Shown here: in pieces, positions 63,048 to 64,000 of the stretch | Position numbering within the stretch: the first letter of the stretch is position 1 | How the letters are laid out: every line of letters begins with the position of its first letter | Assembly: GCA_024449915.1 (NCBI GenBank) | Contig: JAMZAV010000297.1 | Span: forward strand, 930,001-994,000 | Reading direction: 5' to 3' | DNA: 64,000 nt | From: Sweltsa coloradensis | Lineage: Eukaryota; Arthropoda; Insecta; Plecoptera; Chloroperlidae | Translations under genes and position numbers: made by a program | Notes under the pieces: model-generated | Seen by the model: the letters and a program-made list of their open reading frames with translations, nothing else | What the model was told of the DNA's origin: nothing | Database searches by the model: none

Positions 63048-63338
63048 GAGATGTGCAAAAATGTTTTTTTAAAGTTTGAAAATTTGCGTCTTAAAAATTA
63101 AAATTCGCGATCTTGCGTTATTTGCCAAAATAAATACAATTTGCTAATGCACAACTTAAACAAAAAAAAAACACACCTAGTTTAAAATTATCAGTAGGGA
63201 CCTATCACAAATTCCTGGACAATTTATAACACCGTACGGATCTATGTTACACTGGTTGTACTAGTGTACACGAAGTGCAGGAGGACGTGGCAAGCTTACA
63301 TCGCATCACTCCGAGTTGCCTCAATGTTTATTGTTAAT
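63048..63338. other. Intronic, nothing identified
   Basis: AT-rich, with an A run near 63161. Possibly the remainder of the hAT-like element interrupted at 62546. Confidence 0.4.
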
Positions 63339-63955
63339 TTAAGGGGAATCCCTAGACCCAAATATGATTTCTAAAGAATGCAGTAAAGACGTCTGAAAAG
63401 TAAGTAGAATGTAAGAGGGCTTAATAAAAGAGCGGATTATTTTTTTGAAATTTTATCAGACTAAATAAATTGTATTCAAATTACTGGAATCAGTTGCTCA
63501 AGTTCAAAATTGAATTTTTAGCAGCGGTTTTTTGTATATTATTTCTACACTCCTTTATCTACAACCTAAATATAAGTATTATTGGTTTTATATGGTTTCA
63601 GGCGTTGCACGATTTTTTCCGTTAAACGGTACAAAATTTGAAATTGTACCGGCAGGCGAAAAAAATTGTGCAACGCAACAAACCATATAAATCCAAAAAT
63701 CCTTTTATTTAGGTTGTAGATAAAGGAGTGTAGAAATAATATACAAAAAACCGCTGCTAAAAATTCAATTTTGAACTTGAGCAACTGATTCCAGTAATTT
63801 GAATACAATTGTTGATTCTGAGGTTATGTCCCGTCAAAAAAAATTCAAAAAAATAATCCGCTCTTTTATTAAACCCCTCTTACATTCTACTTACTTTTCA
63901 GACGTCTTTACTGCATATTTAAGAAATCATATTTGGGTCTAGGGATTCCCCTTAA
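63339..63955. mobile_element. Palindromic TTAA-flanked MITE, 609 bp
   Basis: TTAA at 63339-63342 and 63952-63955 flank 63343-63951. The element starts GGGGAATCCCTAGACCCAAA and its right end is the exact reverse complement. The two halves stay reverse-complementary for almost their full length (about 285 bp each), differing mainly by a short unmatched stretch around 63450-63470 versus 63815-63845. A loop of roughly 60 bp at about 63612-63670 itself contains an inverted pair (CGGTACAAAATTT / AAATTGTACCG). No transposase is encoded. Confidence 0.88.
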
Positions 63956-64000
63956 AAGAAAAACAAGCACATGAGAGTGAGAATAAGTTTTAATTTTAAG
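63956..64000. other. Intronic end of window
   Basis: A few tens of bases of AT-rich sequence continuing the teneurin intron. Confidence 0.5.

Overview
The window is animal nuclear DNA: AT-rich, dominated by non-coding sequence, with one split gene that uses GT-AG introns and many short non-autonomous transposons and tandem repeats. No operons, bacterial-type genes or complete RNA genes were seen. The only gene I can support is a teneurin (Ten-m/odz family) on the + strand near the right end. Four consecutive exons (54955-55125, 56060-56123, 57756-57952, 58416-60764) join in frame. They encode the distal intracellular domain, the single transmembrane helix and a very long first extracellular segment. 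The intracellular wording (PPDVPPRNP, MSRLNGR, DFEPSCLVRTPSGNVYIPS, then a Cys/Ser/Pro segment) and the post-membrane CTVLVGEN match what I recall of arthropod Ten-m. An arthropod or closely related protostome is therefore most likely, but species cannot be given.

Layout. Bases 1-54954 contain no recognisable coding exon. This is most simply one very long teneurin intron, or intron plus 5' flanking DNA. It carries transposon copies and repeats: two TTAA-flanked elements (938-1439, 17950-18592) and a decayed candidate (28073-28583), a TA-flanked inverted-repeat element (3004-4031), a hAT-type MITE with a perfect 8-bp target duplication (39178-39585), a TGGATGAGC-terminated element (30742-31530) and relics of it, a 3.3-kb fold-back structure (49574-52852), a 14-copy minisatellite (26575-27100), several other tandem duplications, poly-G/C runs and GT-rich microsatellites. 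Bases 54955-60764 are the teneurin exons, separated by introns of 934, 1632 and 463 bp. Bases 60765-64000 are the start of the next intron. It holds a second TGGATGAGC element (61436-62161), a TTAA element (62550-63043) and a near-perfect 609-bp palindromic TTAA element (63343-63951). The EGF repeats, beta-propeller, YD-repeat barrel and C-terminal Tox-GHH-like region expected of a teneurin must lie beyond base 64000. The N-terminal start exon(s) must lie elsewhere or be unrecognised.

The most interesting biology is the 2349-nt, 783-codon linker exon. It is acidic, rich in Ser/Thr/Asn and N-glycosylation sequons, holds an RRRR furin-type site near the membrane, a degenerate 29-residue repeat and a CECSCPC cysteine cluster. 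It contains two internal donor-like sites in the same phase (phase 1) as its true end, so alternative splicing could produce linkers of 46, 343 or 783 residues without changing frame.
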